A stretch of 64,000 nt of DNA from Anaspis maculata (GCA_949128115.1 OX421968.1:2542001-2606000), one strand, 5' to 3'. Positions 48,262-60,326 are shown, counted from the first letter of the stretch. Notes: generated by a model from the sequence alone, not told the origin. A program made the numbers and translations.

Positions 48262-48492
48262 CCAGTTCCACCAGCGAATTTAATCATTGTTAACTAATTG
48301 AGGCATTTTCTCTGGTGATTATTGGCTTAGTGACCAGAGAAAACACAAGTTTCACGAAAGATTATGGAAAAATGTTTAGACCACAACAACTTGTATGCAT
48401 TTTCCGGGGTCATTCGACCAACACTGACCTAGAATCCACCAGAGAAAATGTCTCAATTAGCTAACAATAATTAAATTCGCTGGTGGAGCTGG
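48262..48492. repeat. Palindromic MITE-like element (231 bases)
   Basis: The left arm CCAGTTCCACCAGCGAATTT...GGCATTTTCTCTGGTG and the right arm CACCAGAGAAAATGTCTCAA...CGCTGGTGGAGCTGG pair over about 55 bases. It is non-coding. Confidence 0.88.
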
Positions 48493-49518
48493 ATGTTAGA
48501 TGTCCTCATCGAACTAAAAATCGACCTGTTTCGGCGTTTTCCTAGAAAAAAGTTATGTTTGCGGCGAGAAATTTGGGTTGGGAAGTTAGAAAGTGAACAC
48601 TCTGTATATTTCGTGATGCTGCTTAATAGCTAAGTTTTCTTAGATTCAAATGCCTTTCACCATTTCCTTTAATTTTGAACCCATCAAATCAGTTCAGAAG
48701 CTATCAACAGAAATAAGTTAGAAAAATCTGCAAATTATTTCAGTTGAATTTTCACTGACAGCTATGAAAAATCATCAATCTGACTACATAGTATTGTTTC
48801 GTTTTTACATACATATTTTCAAACAAAAATTTGAGGTAGGTCGGCCTGTTCCATAGTTCAACAAAGTGTAAGAAAAAATCAAGACTTCACTTTTATCGTT
48901 CCTGTAAAAAATACATTTTTTTCTAACAATTTTAGTTCAGGCTGTCGTACCTCAAAATGTTTTTAACATAACATGCAGTCAGGCTTATAATTTTTCCGTA
49001 GCTGCCACTTTGAAAATTACCCTCTTTCAGGCGTCGCGACGCCCAGCGTCGGTGAGATAGTATGATCGTTATGGTGTCAATTATTACACAAGATCAAATC
49101 TATAAGGTGCCAAAAAATGTCCCATCTATATCTTTCCATTTTGGAGAAAAATGGCCTGGGCGTCGAGTTTGAATTACTCGGTATACTCCTTCGCTGCCAA
49201 TTGCAATAAATACGTAAAGTTTTGTAAGTTTTGTGGCATACAAAACACTTTGATGTATCCATGACAGTGTAAAGTAAAGTGAGTAAAACATGGAGTTAGA
49301 AAAGCCAAACGTTTCATAAATATTTGCTTCTTTTGAATGATTTGAACTGCTTGCTTCATTAATAAATTGAAGTGGTGGTGATCCGAATGTGAGAGATTAA
49401 AGGCGTTGTTGGATCTCTCATCATAGGACAGAGATGCATTTCCTGAAGAATTTGCTATGACACCGGAGCACGTAGCCGCGCTAATGTGACACCCAAGCGC
49501 TAAAATGCTTATTTTTGT
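48493..49518. other. No feature recognised
   Basis: AT-rich sequence without coding signal. The right part contains short G/C islands but no repeat partner was found. Confidence 0.5.
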
Positions 49519-49797
49519 TTAAGGACGGAGTCATATTGGTGAAATAAGCGTTGCGAAATCAATCCGTGTGGGTTTATTCCTTGACGGATTCTTACCATTT
49601 TGGTCTCTTTTGAAATAATTTTTTCAAATGTCAAAATTAATTTTCAATTTTTTTATTTCGGAAATGCCAATGAGCTCAAACCAAACTACATCCTTGTAGC
49701 TTTGGAAAGAGACCAAAATGGTAAGAATCCGTCAAGGAATAAACCCACACGGATTGATTCTGCAACGCTTATTTCACCAATATGACTCCGTTCTTAA
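49519..49797. repeat. Foldback family TTAAGGACGGAGT, copy 2
   Basis: The ends TTAAGGACGGAGTCATATTG and CAATATGACTCCGTTCTTAA are almost perfect complements. Inner blocks AATCAATCCGTGTGGGTTTA and CTACATCCTTGTAGCTTTGG match copy 1 at 34330-34679, while the loop differs. Confidence 0.92.
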
Positions 49798-50591
49798 GTT
49801 GTTCAAGTCTACAGGGTGTATCAAAAGTATCGCGATAAATATGTCTACCAAGTGGCATTGCCTAATGCCAAAAAAAGCAATAGCGCCCCGACTATAATGG
49901 CTTTCTTAGCTGTGGTTTATACAGGATTTTTTTTCCACTGGTAAATTCACATCGCGATTCAGGAGCAGGCTAATAGTGAGGTACTTCACGGCTAGTTGTC
50001 AAAAAAAATTACTATTTTACAGTACTGTAAATTATTCAGATTCAGAGGTTTGGAACTGGAATCCAAACCTTAATTATTGGGTAATGGTGGTGTTTTAGCG
50101 CGGAAGTTTTGACATGTAAAAGACTAGAGAGAAATGAGAATATTGCTGGTTGAGGTAAATGAAAATAATATATTGCAGCAGTGTGGGTCGGTCGGGTTAT
50201 AGCACCTCTATCTGCGTAGCAAACGGTATTGACCGTAAACGATAAGATAACAATATTTGATCGAAAACTCGCCAACAACCGGGATCGCCTTTTCCCTGTA
50301 AACAAAAAAATTGCGACTGAATTTTTTACTGAAATAATTCAAAACTTCGGAAGAACTCCCCAATGTATCCAAAACTTTGTCACGTCTTCGACGTGAAAAT
50401 TACCCAACGCGAAAATTATTCCGTACGTAAATAATTCAACGTGCCAATACCAATCTTGTCTCGCTAATACCTACGTAATAGATAGGTGTTGTAGGTGCCT
50501 AAAGATTGATCTGTAACGTAGGTGGTACTCCACTGATGAAGTTGTGACCTTTTTTTATTTTCTTGTTACGGAATTACAATGATTAAATACA
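49798..50591. other. Mostly unannotated, one lone repeat end
   Basis: TACAGGGTGTATCAAAAGTA begins near 49810 and has no visible partner. The remainder shows no gene. Confidence 0.45.
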
Positions 50592-51496
50592 TACAGTGTG
50601 TTCATTTCAAAAGTGTCCACCTTGAATAACGTCAAATTAATATAATCATAATAATAATAATAATAATGAGAATAATATCAAATTGAAGCAACGTGTTTCA
50701 AAAAAAAAAATCACAGGGATGTAGATAATGGGGGATGTTCTCATATTTCGCCCCCCATTTTTTACCCCCTAGGAATTTTTCCAAATTGTTCTTATTTTTG
50801 GATTCTACGTTCGATTTAGAAAAAAGTTACTCCCGCAGAATTTCAATTAGAGGCTTCGTTTTCGAAATATTTAGGTTTGAAATTTTGGAAAACATCTAAA
50901 AATCGCCACTTTCAATGAGCCAAAAATTTGTTTCCCCGAAAGCTTCTTATTTCTCAGAAAAAAATGGTGGTTCAACAACAGAGAAATTCTTAGAAATCAT
51001 GAGTTTTTCAGATTCTAATTTTTAGGCCTTTGAAAGTCGCAATTTTGAGATTTTTTTTTTTTTTTTTTGTCAATTGGTTGGCCTTGAGGGCTTGCTCTTT
51101 AGCCACTTCGAGATGGTTTCTAAAGTTCAAAATTCAAATATCTCGAAAACGAAGCCTCTAATCAAAATTTTGCAAGTGTAACATTTTTTCCAAAAATAAG
51201 AACAATTTGTAAAAATAACTAGGGGGTAGAAAATAGGGGGGAAATACGAAGACACCCCTCATTAAGTACGCCCCTGAAATTTTTTTTTGTTAACACGGTG
51301 CTATCGTTCGATAGAGACCTATTTCAGTTAACTTCGTTTCAAATTTGAACAAAATCGATTTTAAAAAGTGAACTTGAACACCCTGTAACTTTTGAACGGA
51401 GCAGTTTAGGACAACGATGTTGTATTTTTTCCTGGACCATTTTTGATGGGTAATCTCCCCTAGAAGTTTGTAACCGTAATTGCGAAAAACCTTGTA

Positions 51497-52825
51497 TACA
51501 GAGTGTTTCAAAAGTAAGTACCTAGCTATTGTCCTATATGATATAATAATAACAATAATAATAATAATAATTTATTGAATCATCTACAGGAAATATCCTA
51601 TTTACAAGATGATGAACAAAAAATAGTGAACAACATGATTATGTATAAGCAATGAAACAATACAAAACTGGAAGACTTCACAATTAAAAACACAAAGATC
51701 TATGAGCTATCGATAGAGACAGTTAAAAATTTCTCGGATAGATGGTATAGTCGCGTTGAAAATGTCACATCCTTCCTCGATGTCGGAGTAGCTGCGTATC
51801 ATCTTATAGAGAGGGGAGGACATCAGCACATTCGTTCTCGCGTGTGGCAGGTGGAACAGTGATATGATATGATATAGATCCTTGGATTCAGCTCCAATAA
51901 TATGAAGTTTGCGATAAAAATGAAATGCAAGAGGTGCCCCCTAAAAAAGTTATGACCCCTTAAAGTTCAATTTTCAAAATCGTTTTTTTTTTGCCGCAAG
52001 TTTTGAGCCGCTGAACCGATATTAACCAAATTTAAACCAAAGTTTGCTGAAATAAGTCTCTATCGAACGATAACAACGCGTTTCATGAAACATTTTTAGG
52101 GGCGAAGATAATATAGGGTACCCTCCCTTTTTCTCCCCTATTTTAGGTTCCCCGTTATTTTTGAAAATATGTAGTTCCATTTTTTTAATTTCATGTTCAA
52201 TTCTAAAAGTTACTTTTGCCAGTTTTTGAGTTAAGGCTTTATTTTCGAGATATTTGGGTTTGAAGCTTCGAAAAACATCTCGGAAACGGCACTTTCAAGA
52301 GCCTAAAAATTAAAATTAAAAAAAAAAACATTATTCCTCATTTAAAGTAGTTTTCCAGGTGTCTCAAGTTGATAAATCACCATTTTTATGACAAGTAAGA
52401 AGTTCTCTTTTTAAGTTTCAAACCCAAATATCTCGAAAATGAAGCCTCTGATCATTTTGTAGGAGTCACTTTTTATTTAACATAGAATTCAAAAATTGAA
52501 ACTCTTCTAAAATAGCTAGGGGAATCCAAAATAGGGGAGAAAAGAGGAGGGTATCCCCTATTATTTTCGCCATGAAAAATGTTTCATGAAACGCGTTGTT
52601 ATCGTTCGACAAAGACTTATTTCAGCAAACTTTGGTTAAAATCTGATTTATATCGGTTGAACAGTTCAAAAATTGTGGCAATAAAACGATTTTGAAAATA
52701 GAGCTTTGGGGGCCATAACTTTCTCAGGGGCACCTCTTGCATTTCATTTTTATCGCAAACTTCATATTTTTGGAAGCTGAATCCGGGGATGTATAGCTAG
52801 GTACTTACTTTTGAAACACCCTGTA
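51497..52825. repeat. Foldback element TACAGGGTGTTTC, copy 2, with a LINE insertion
   Basis: The ends TACAGAGTGTTTCAAAAGTA and ACTTTTGAAACACCCTGTA match copy 1 (36908-37956), as do the interior blocks ATGAAATGCAAGAGGTGCCC and AGGTTCCCC. It is longer by about 320 bases because of the LINE tail at 51541-51865. Confidence 0.9.
51541..51865 (-). pseudogene. 5'-truncated LINE 3' end with (TTA)n tail
   Basis: On the minus strand the fragment begins with the last 50 or so codons of a LINE ORF2 (SLFHLPHARTNVLMSSPL, YSDIEEGCDIFNATIPSIRE, ending LYR-stop). About 200 bases of 3' UTR and a (TTA)n-type tail at 51541-51572 follow. ATATGATAT occurs at both borders and may be the target duplication. The ending is typical of Jockey/CR1-like LINEs. 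Confidence 0.8.
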
Positions 52826-53746
52826 TATTGGCAGGTTTTTATCTTCACCCCCTTCTCCTTTTGCCTCGACCCTCCCAAAGTTTAAAAAATTTATTTGCAC
52901 CACCTGCTTTGTGACACATCAAATTCAAGAAAATCAAATTTTCCTTCTGGCCGAAACATTTTTAAAACTTCTGCCCCCTCCCCCTATAAGGAATAATAAT
53001 ATCTATTCAATAAAATAGCTTTCAAAACTTCCATTTTTTATGCAGTGAACAAACATTGCAAAAAAAATCTAGCAAGGAAAGCTATGCGCTAGAGAAATTT
53101 TACCCGAAACTCGCCCCTTCGCCTCCACCCACTTCAATTTCAATTTTTCAATAGAAAACTCCCTCCTTGTGATGCATCAAATTTAGGAGAAAATCATCCT
53201 CTCCAGGATGAAAATAATATTGGAATTTTTAACCACTCCCCAATCAAATTGACATGATTGAGAAAATTTTCAGAAGTGTCGGGGGTTGTTGAAAATTCAC
53301 ATGTTTTCATGAGGAAGAGAACTTCTTTCTCTTTAATGTGATGTATCAGAAGAGGTGAAAAAATTTAAATTGGGATGGGTGGGGGCGAAAGAGGGGTAAA
53401 TTTTGGATTGCACTTTTTTGCGCACAATTTTCTCACTCGATATTCTACGGTGTCTGTTCACTGGATTAAAAAAAAAACTGAAAGATATGAAAGTGATTTT
53501 ATGGATTTTAATCAATATTTAGGGGAGTTGCGGGTGGTAAAAAATGTAAAAAATATGTATCTGAAAGAGAATATCTCCATTCTCTTCAATTTGATGTGTC
53601 ACAAAGTAAGTGGGAGCGAAGGGGTTAAGGACAAACATTTGCCAATACATACATGTTCTAGATGTCTCAATTTAACTGGTTTTTCTAAAAAAATCTGATT
53701 TTCAACAGTTATTCAGGGTGGATACTTTTGAAATGGACATATTGTA

Positions 53747-55176
53747 TAAAGGATTGGTGTAATTATTGTAAAGTAAATTTTTGGCATTTCTCTGATCTGA
53801 AGAGTGGTTAATTACAAAATCTAGGGCTTAATGCTACATACCATTTGTTTTTTGTTCAATCTACGACGTCCTCTAAAAGTAGACAGGACTTTGATTGCTA
53901 GCTTGTGGTGTTAAAAACGGAAGGTCATGATGTTATTGTGAGGGCCTTTCATTTTTAGAACTAGTGTAAAAAAGGTTACCAAATCTAAGTGCTTCGCACT
54001 ATTGTATGTAACTCTTTGAGCAGTCTTGGGGTTCGCAGGAGTCTTCCTGCCTGAAAGTTGATTTCGGTAATCAAAATTTTATCTCAATGAAAAAATCTAA
54101 CATACTTTAATGCTGTACGAAGTGCAGTACAAATCTGAACGCCTTTTTGAATGCTCTTCCTGATTTCAATTTTAGTAGACGAACATGTGAATTGTAGTTG
54201 AGCTATTAGCAAACAACGACAAGGGTAATTATACCTGTGACGACTGAATAAAAATTTGTATAGACAGATGCCCACGGTGAGAGGTAACTTCGCAGTCTTG
54301 AGAATAATTTTTCATTTCAATTAAAATCAAAAGCCTCAGCCTCGGGTCTGACGCGCTGGCGAGATTTTTAAGCCTCGCCAAACGTAGTGGCGGAGGCTAT
54401 TTTAGGCCGCTTTTTTTTTCGTGATTATTTTCCCCGTTCTTTTTAACCCTTCGTTTGACAAAGTTCACCTAAATATTCCGTATCTTTCAAACCGTTGAAA
54501 ATATCCAGTTCATTCTTTCGTTAATCGAATCTCAACTATTGCAGGTTGATACCGACGACGTTTAAAGATGATCGGTCAAATATAAACAATCTTTAACAAC
54601 AATAAAGAATGCACAAGTCGCGGCACTCATCTAAAATAGAAAAAACGCATAGATACCAACGTACACATCATTATATCTTTTGACCTAATAAAGCTATGTG
54701 CCTAATTTTTTTCAAATTGAAGTACATATCCAGTGGTGCGCGCATGCCACTCATATTTACTATGCAAAATGCACTACATTAATAACTGAGGTGGGCATTT
54801 TTCGTATAAAGCTGAGCTTTTACAGAAATAATCAGATATTTGCTCTTTACAAAAAAAAAACAAGGTACCCGTTTAGGCTAGTTAAGTTATGGGGCTAAGA
54901 CCGCCCTTAACGGTACAATGGTATTAACGTAAAATAGGTATGTTGGAGATGAAACTATTCACCCCTAATTTCTACATCGAAAAGGTCCTATTCCAAACAT
55001 TTGCTCTGCTCGTGTCTTTCAAACTTTCAAATTAGTTGAATAATCTCCCATTTTTACCGCAAATCGCAGATGAGAGGTATTCTTATGTGTCACATACAGT
55101 TTCTCTTTCCCTTTCATGCTCTTTTTTTAGCGCACTTCTCCAAACGGGAAGGCGCTTTTGTCCTCGCTTTGTCCGT
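53747..55176. other. No gene recognised
   Basis: AT-rich sequence. A short inverted GCCTC/GAGGC structure is visible at 54330-54415. Nothing else is supported. Confidence 0.5.
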
Positions 55177-55197
55177 CCGTCCGTCCGTCCGTCCGCC
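55177..55197. repeat. (GTCC)n microsatellite
   Basis: Five units of GTCC/CCGT stand at the left edge of the following repeat family. Confidence 0.9.
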
Positions 55198-55249
55198 ACA
55201 GCATCTAGTCCTAGACGAAAAGGTTTTTGCGAAAAAATTTTACTCCATT

Positions 55250-55565
55250 GGGTAGCTCATGACCTTGTATCCCGAACCAAGAAAAATCTCGACGAAATAA
55301 TAATAAACAATGACAATAATAACAATTTAGTGTGACACCACATCGCCGTTGAATGCTGCATTTCAGAAGCCGGCCTGATCTCGAAAGTTATCACTATGCG
55401 AGGAAGTACCCGATCTTATCATTTTACCATAATACATATGCGGAGTTATATTTAGAGGATGATTTGAACTTCATTTTAATGAAAATTTCACATCGGTGCG
55501 AGGTGCAGGCCAATAGTTATTAATTTTTGAAAATGACTCCGAAACTACGGCTCGGCCGCAAATGA
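55250..55565 (+). repeat. Dispersed 0.3-kb repeat, copy 1
   Basis: It shares GGGTAGCTCATGACCTTG, AATAACAATTTAGTGT, TCGCCG and TATTTAGAG with copies at 55645-55960 and 58430-58735. It ends near CTACGGCTCGGC. No frame is conserved between copies. Confidence 0.75.
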
Positions 55566-55644
55566 TTTATTCGTCGCTTGCTGGTACTTGATATCCTTTC
55601 CTCCGAACAAAACGAAATTCAATACAGAAACTATTTCAACTCGA

Positions 55645-55960
55645 ATGGGTAGCTCATGGCCTTGGTACGCGAATCAAGAAAAATTTTGCCGAAATAATCA
55701 TGAACAATTACAAAAATAACATTTTGGTGTAGGGCGGCTTCGCCGATCAAGTGCTGGCATTCGCGGTAAGATGTAGAAAGTTGCGATATGCAGGCAACTA
55801 CAATTTCTTAATGAAATACATCACTGCATGTACGGCATTATATTTAGAGAACAATTTGAACTTTCTTTTGACAAAAACTCCACTTCGATCCGACCGTCGG
55901 GTCAATTGTTATCAATTTTTGAAAACGACCGCAAAGCCACGGCTCGGCGCATATTACACG
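55645..55960 (+). repeat. Dispersed 0.3-kb repeat, copy 2
   Basis: Same order of blocks as copy 1 (GGGTAGCTCATGGCCTTG to CCACGGCTCGGC), about 395 bases further on, so the two form a loose direct tandem. Confidence 0.75.
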
Positions 55961-56253
55961 ACCCTACAAATTTAAAATCAGACGTGCCGAAATAGTAATT
56001 GAACATTTTGAAATAGCCAATAGTAGGTACCTGAAGGATAATGGCACTCAAATTACGAAACATGTTCGCTCAATCACAAAAAAAAAGTAGGTAGGTATCA
56101 CTAAAAATCATGTGACAGGCTACCATTTTTTCGGTTTTTCGATAAAAAAGAAATGTTCCAATTCAAAGGTGAACCCGATATTCGTGTTCAGGAGGTCGAA
56201 ATCAGTCGGAGAACATTTTTTTTATAAGTAACAGAATGACGCTTATGTGACCG

Positions 56254-56256
<3 letters not shown>

Positions 56257-56301
<45 letters not shown>

Positions 56302-56302
56302 G
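56257..56302. repeat. (TGTC)n microsatellite
   Basis: Eleven uninterrupted TGTC units. Confidence 0.97.
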
Positions 56303-56584
56303 AGTCCGTGCAGAAATTAAGACGCTGTACTCCTTCTCGAGAATTGAAACAAGAGTCTTGGAACTTTTTTCCGATTAATAGCTGATGTCCCCAAGGGTGG
56401 CCAATGGGCACTATTTTTGTTATCCATACATCGTTATCATTATTCTCAAAAAACAGAGATCTCCTGTGCACTTCGATTAAGTTGAACTTCTCCTCGGGAA
56501 ATAAAGCTACAGCCCTTGAAGATTGAACTTTATCCGGTGGATAGCTTAGGTCCTCAAGGACCAAATAGGCAGGTTGGCTTTCAT

Positions 56585-56975
56585 AATTCGGCCGCCATCT
56601 TGGCTGCCATATTGAAATTTCTTATTAGTGGAACGATTGTCATGAAACTTGAAACTTACCCTTGTCTAGTACGATCATTCTTATTTTCAAGCCAAATTTC
56701 ATGATTGCCCCACCATCTTGGCCGCCATATTGAAATTTCTTATAACTGGAAGGATTTTCATGAAACTTGAGAGTTACGCTTGTCTCGTACGATCATTCCT
56801 ATTTTCAAGCTGAGTTTCATAATTCTGCCGCCATCTTGGCCGCCATATTGAAATCTCTTGTTAGTGGAACGATTTTCATGAAACTTGGAACTTACCCTTG
56901 TCTAGTACGATCATTTTGATTTTCATGCCGAATTTCATGATTCTGTCGATATTTTGGCCGCCATATTGGAATTTT
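56585..56975 (+). repeat. 118-bp tandem repeat, over three copies
   Basis: The unit begins GCCGCCATCTTGGCCGCCAT and continues ATTGAAATTTCTTATTAGTG, then CATGAAACTTG, CTTGTCTAGTACGATCATT and TTTCATGATTC. Copies start near 56591, 56709, 56827 and a partial one near 56944, a spacing of about 118. Frames are interrupted, so it is non-coding. Confidence 0.9.
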
Positions 56976-57770
56976 TCGCCCAAGACGGTAGAACCCTAAT
57001 CACTTAACATCTTGCGTTCACTAATCCTCCAAAAAGGAAGTGCGCTACTGAGCCTCATGCCCATGAGGCGTATTCGCTTGTTTTGCAATTATGACTACTT
57101 ATTTTATCTCAAGTCACATTCGGCAAATATATGCGATATCACTTCATTGAAGTTTTAGAGTACTATTATTATCAATTTTTTGACAAGCAAGTTTCAAACA
57201 GTTTCCAAGCTAACAACAAAACAATAACGATACTTATTGTATGTGTGTAGTGTACGTGTTTTATGTGTACTTTTTGTAATAATGTACCAAAATGATCTAT
57301 TGCTGCGAAGACCTTTTTTTCTGGGCGAGGCTTCCTATTAGACACACCGCAAGGTGAGGAGATGGACTGGTTTTGTAAGTTACTATACCGCAAGTTTTTG
57401 TTACCTTTATCGGGCGCTTTTTCCAATCCACTAACGTTACACTCATCCTCAGCAATGATTTTCAGTACGTCGAGAATCTAGAAAAGCCGTCCGAATTACG
57501 AAAAATGTTGCAGACTCGCAAAAAGCCGATTTGTTTCGAGAGAGACAGTATTTCAGAAGAGGAAAACGATTTAGCCACTCTCGCGTAAACAGCGCTTGTC
57601 TAAATATAGCCCTTTCATATCTTTTCAACGGCAGAAGATGTGCATTTATTGACAAGACATGTTTACGGTATAACTTCCATACTTTAATCCGGAAGTCGGA
57701 GCAGGCGGAAATGCCAGATCTCTTCACTCTTCAGTTTTCTTTTCGCTGATATTGTCTTCGTTTCTCTCTT

Positions 57771-57824
<54 letters not shown>

Positions 57825-58429
57825 TCCTCATTTTTTGTTTTTCGGCGCGTTATTTTTTTTTTTAATTAAAAATTTGCGTTTCGTGCTGGAGGCGAATTTG
57901 CTTTATTACGGGCGGGCGAAGGCTTCATTTCAAATATTTGCGAGAGGAAAACACCTTATGCTACGCTACTGCTTATAGGTGTGAAAGCCGAGTTGTAGTC
58001 GGGCCATTCGGAGGAAGCACGAGTTGCTTTCGGCTCCTTGCGCACTTGTTCGGTAAAGTTCGCTCTGTTGTTTTATAGCGACACGTATTGCGGTTCCCAA
58101 TTTTCTCTAAAGCGCAACTATTCCTTTTTTTTTTAAAGTCCAGTAACTGCATATAATTTATAATAATAACAAGAATAATAAATGGTCTTTTATTGCGAAA
58201 AAAATTTGTATGTATACTTCATAGTGACGGTGTTCTGATATTAGGCATTAGTCACTCTCAATTATTTTGAACCACGAGTATAGTCCTCCGTGTCTCAGAA
58301 GGTGTCTTACCACCCTATTTCATCCGCGCCCATGCAAATTTATGATCTGGGCATGTTGCCGACAGCTAAATTCGATATATACCTGTGGATACCTACCTAA
58401 AGGGTACTGGTACCAGTGGTACCCGCATC
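56976..58429. other. No gene recognised
   Basis: A CT-rich microsatellite lies at 57761-57826. The stretch 57840-58080 is more GC-rich and unique. Frames around 57449-57749 overlap on both strands and show no family. Confidence 0.45.
57761..57826. repeat. (CT)n microsatellite
   Basis: A nearly pure CT run with a few TTT interruptions. Confidence 0.95.
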
Positions 58430-58735
58430 CCAACTCAGAAAAATCTACGATTAATATTAATAAACATTTAATGGAATAAGTAAAGATAAATTGTTACAGC
58501 AATAACAATTTTAGTATATAGCGCGGCGTCGCCGATGAAATGCTGAATTTCACAGGCCCGCTGGCACTTGCAAAGTTATTTGTGGACAGGTGGTACTCGG
58601 ATCTCATAAAATTGCATCGACATATTATGCTAGAGTATAAATATTTAGAGGAGAATTTGATTTTTTTTCAACAAAAGCTTCACATTGATACGACCTACGC
58701 CTACGGTTCGATGGTTATGAATTTTTGTAAATGAT
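58430..58735 (+). repeat. Dispersed 0.3-kb repeat, copy 3
   Basis: The same family in the same orientation, more diverged: AATAACAATTTTAGTA, CGGCGTCGCCGATGAAATGC and TATTTAGAGGAGAATTTGA are recognisable. Confidence 0.65.
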
Positions 58736-60203
58736 CCTTCCCAAAAGTGAGCAGTCACCGTCATCGTCATAGGATCTCTCTCTACTCATGCTAAATATTA
58801 TAAATTGACTTCCGATGGATTATCTTAAACGCGGAGCTTATTAAGCAACGGCAGATTAGTACCTGCATATTAAATTTCACATACCTATGATGTGAAAATA
58901 AACTTTTCTTTCATTTTCAAATAACGCTATTTTGAAACTGCAGTTTCACTCCGCGCCCATGCAAATTCAAAATCTACGTGTGTTTCCGACGTTTAGCATT
59001 ATTACAAATACCTCTTGCCGTCAATGACTACCTACGGTACCTACCTGAAGAATACTGGTACCCGAACTAAGAAAAATAGCCGCTCAATAAAAATAAACAG
59101 AAGATATTCAAGATACTAATCTGGAGGCTTTTTCTTTCAAAAAATTTATTTTCAAATGGAACAAAAAATCAATATAATGGTAATAATAAGAGCAATTCTT
59201 TCTCTTCTAATATTAACCTCAATTATACATTTCTGTTCAGAAATAAAGGTTGCTGTAATTGTGGGAAGCGGTGTTGACCGTGGTCTCATTTTGTACCAAT
59301 ATTCTAACGCCCTTAACATTGAAAAATGTGTTGTTTCCATGCCGTGTGGCTTCACGCTTTAAAATCGCGTGCCAATTACCAGAACAAATCTTGATATGTA
59401 CACAAAACACATGGTATAAATGTTTCGAATATCCGCTTTCTGCTTTATCTGAATAAAATTCATTAATTACATAAATGTGTTAAGTTTTTAGAGAACGGGT
59501 ATATGAAATATAAACGTTCATATTCAGGTAGCTACCTACATTTCACGACGAAAAAAAAAACAACTTTGCAAAGTAAAAGCATTTCGCAACGCCACGCGCC
59601 GACGGAAATGTCGATGTATTTTAAAATAACGTGGGAAACGAGCCTTTTTTTCCAAAAACACGCTACAAAAACAAAAATGACAAGCAATCTACCTACGTTC
59701 TACGTATCAGTTTCCTAAAATTCATTTTGCGGAAAGCGCACCCATCGATCCCTGCATTCCCAGCCCAGACAAGCGAATGGAAAGGCATGTGGAAAGCTGG
59801 GGAATCTTGTTCTGGGACTAAACAAATTCGTTTCAGCGATTTTATTTCGCTCGTGAAATAGACATAGCGAGCGTCAGAGGGATTTCGAAAGGGACTGTAA
59901 ATTATGAAGAGAAGTACCCATTCGATTTACCTGTGAAAAGATCAATCCCAGCATTGAAGGACCCGCCATATTGTGTTCTTTCTTGTTGAAATGCTAATAA
60001 TAATTTTCTTTCCGCTTAAGAGGGGAGGTGAGTAGTAATTTGCTTTTTATTTATTATGCGACGACGTGAAAGAGGGTGCCTTACGATTTCCTTTACGTTG
60101 AGAAGCAGTTGACACTTGAGTTTTTCCGGGGAATGGCTTTTTTAATCAGAGTTTCTTTGTAACGTCATGGAATGGGTATGTATACGACATATGTATATAG
60201 CCT
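58736..60203. other. No gene recognised
   Basis: A weak fragment of the 0.3-kb repeat family may lie at 58940-59110 (GCGCCCATGCAAATT shared with 58327). Otherwise AT-rich with short frames. Confidence 0.45.
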
Positions 60204-60326
60204 ATCGTGTGATCAAATGAATTATTAAATTTAAGCAGGCTGTGCCCTAGCCAAACGCAGCTGCGCACCCTTGAATTTGACCTGGCCACAGCTTGCCCAA
60301 ATTAAGAATTCATTTGATCACACGAT
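60204..60326. repeat. 123-base hairpin element
   Basis: ATCGTGTGATCAAATGAATT at the left is the complement of AATTCATTTGATCACACGAT at the right. Pairing continues inward through AAGCAGGCTGTG/CACAGCTTGCCC. The loop is about 30 bases. Confidence 0.9.

Larger units (their letters stand above)
50592..53746. repeat. Compound nested foldback (about 3.15 kb)
   Basis: The outer ends TACAGTGTGTTCATTTCAAA...GTGTCCACC and GGTGGATACTTTTGAAATGG...TTGTA are inverted copies. The left interior (50720-51480) resembles the interior of the 63292 element. The right interior (52826-53740) resembles the 38965 family. A complete second foldback (51497-52825) sits between them. The order implies at least three insertion events. 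Confidence 0.75.

Noticed and set aside
50592..53746. A single very large transposon
   Set aside because: The left and right interiors belong to different families and an intact sister of the inner element exists, so nesting is the simpler reading.
56585..56975. CRISPR-like array
   Set aside because: Units are 118 bases, contiguous and without unique spacers, in a eukaryotic genome. It is a plain tandem repeat.
59156..59362. 68-codon frame with a hydrophobic N terminus (MEQKINIMVIIRAILSLLIL)
   Set aside because: It resembles a signal peptide only because AT-rich DNA encodes I/L/V/N. There is no conserved remainder, promoter or splice site.
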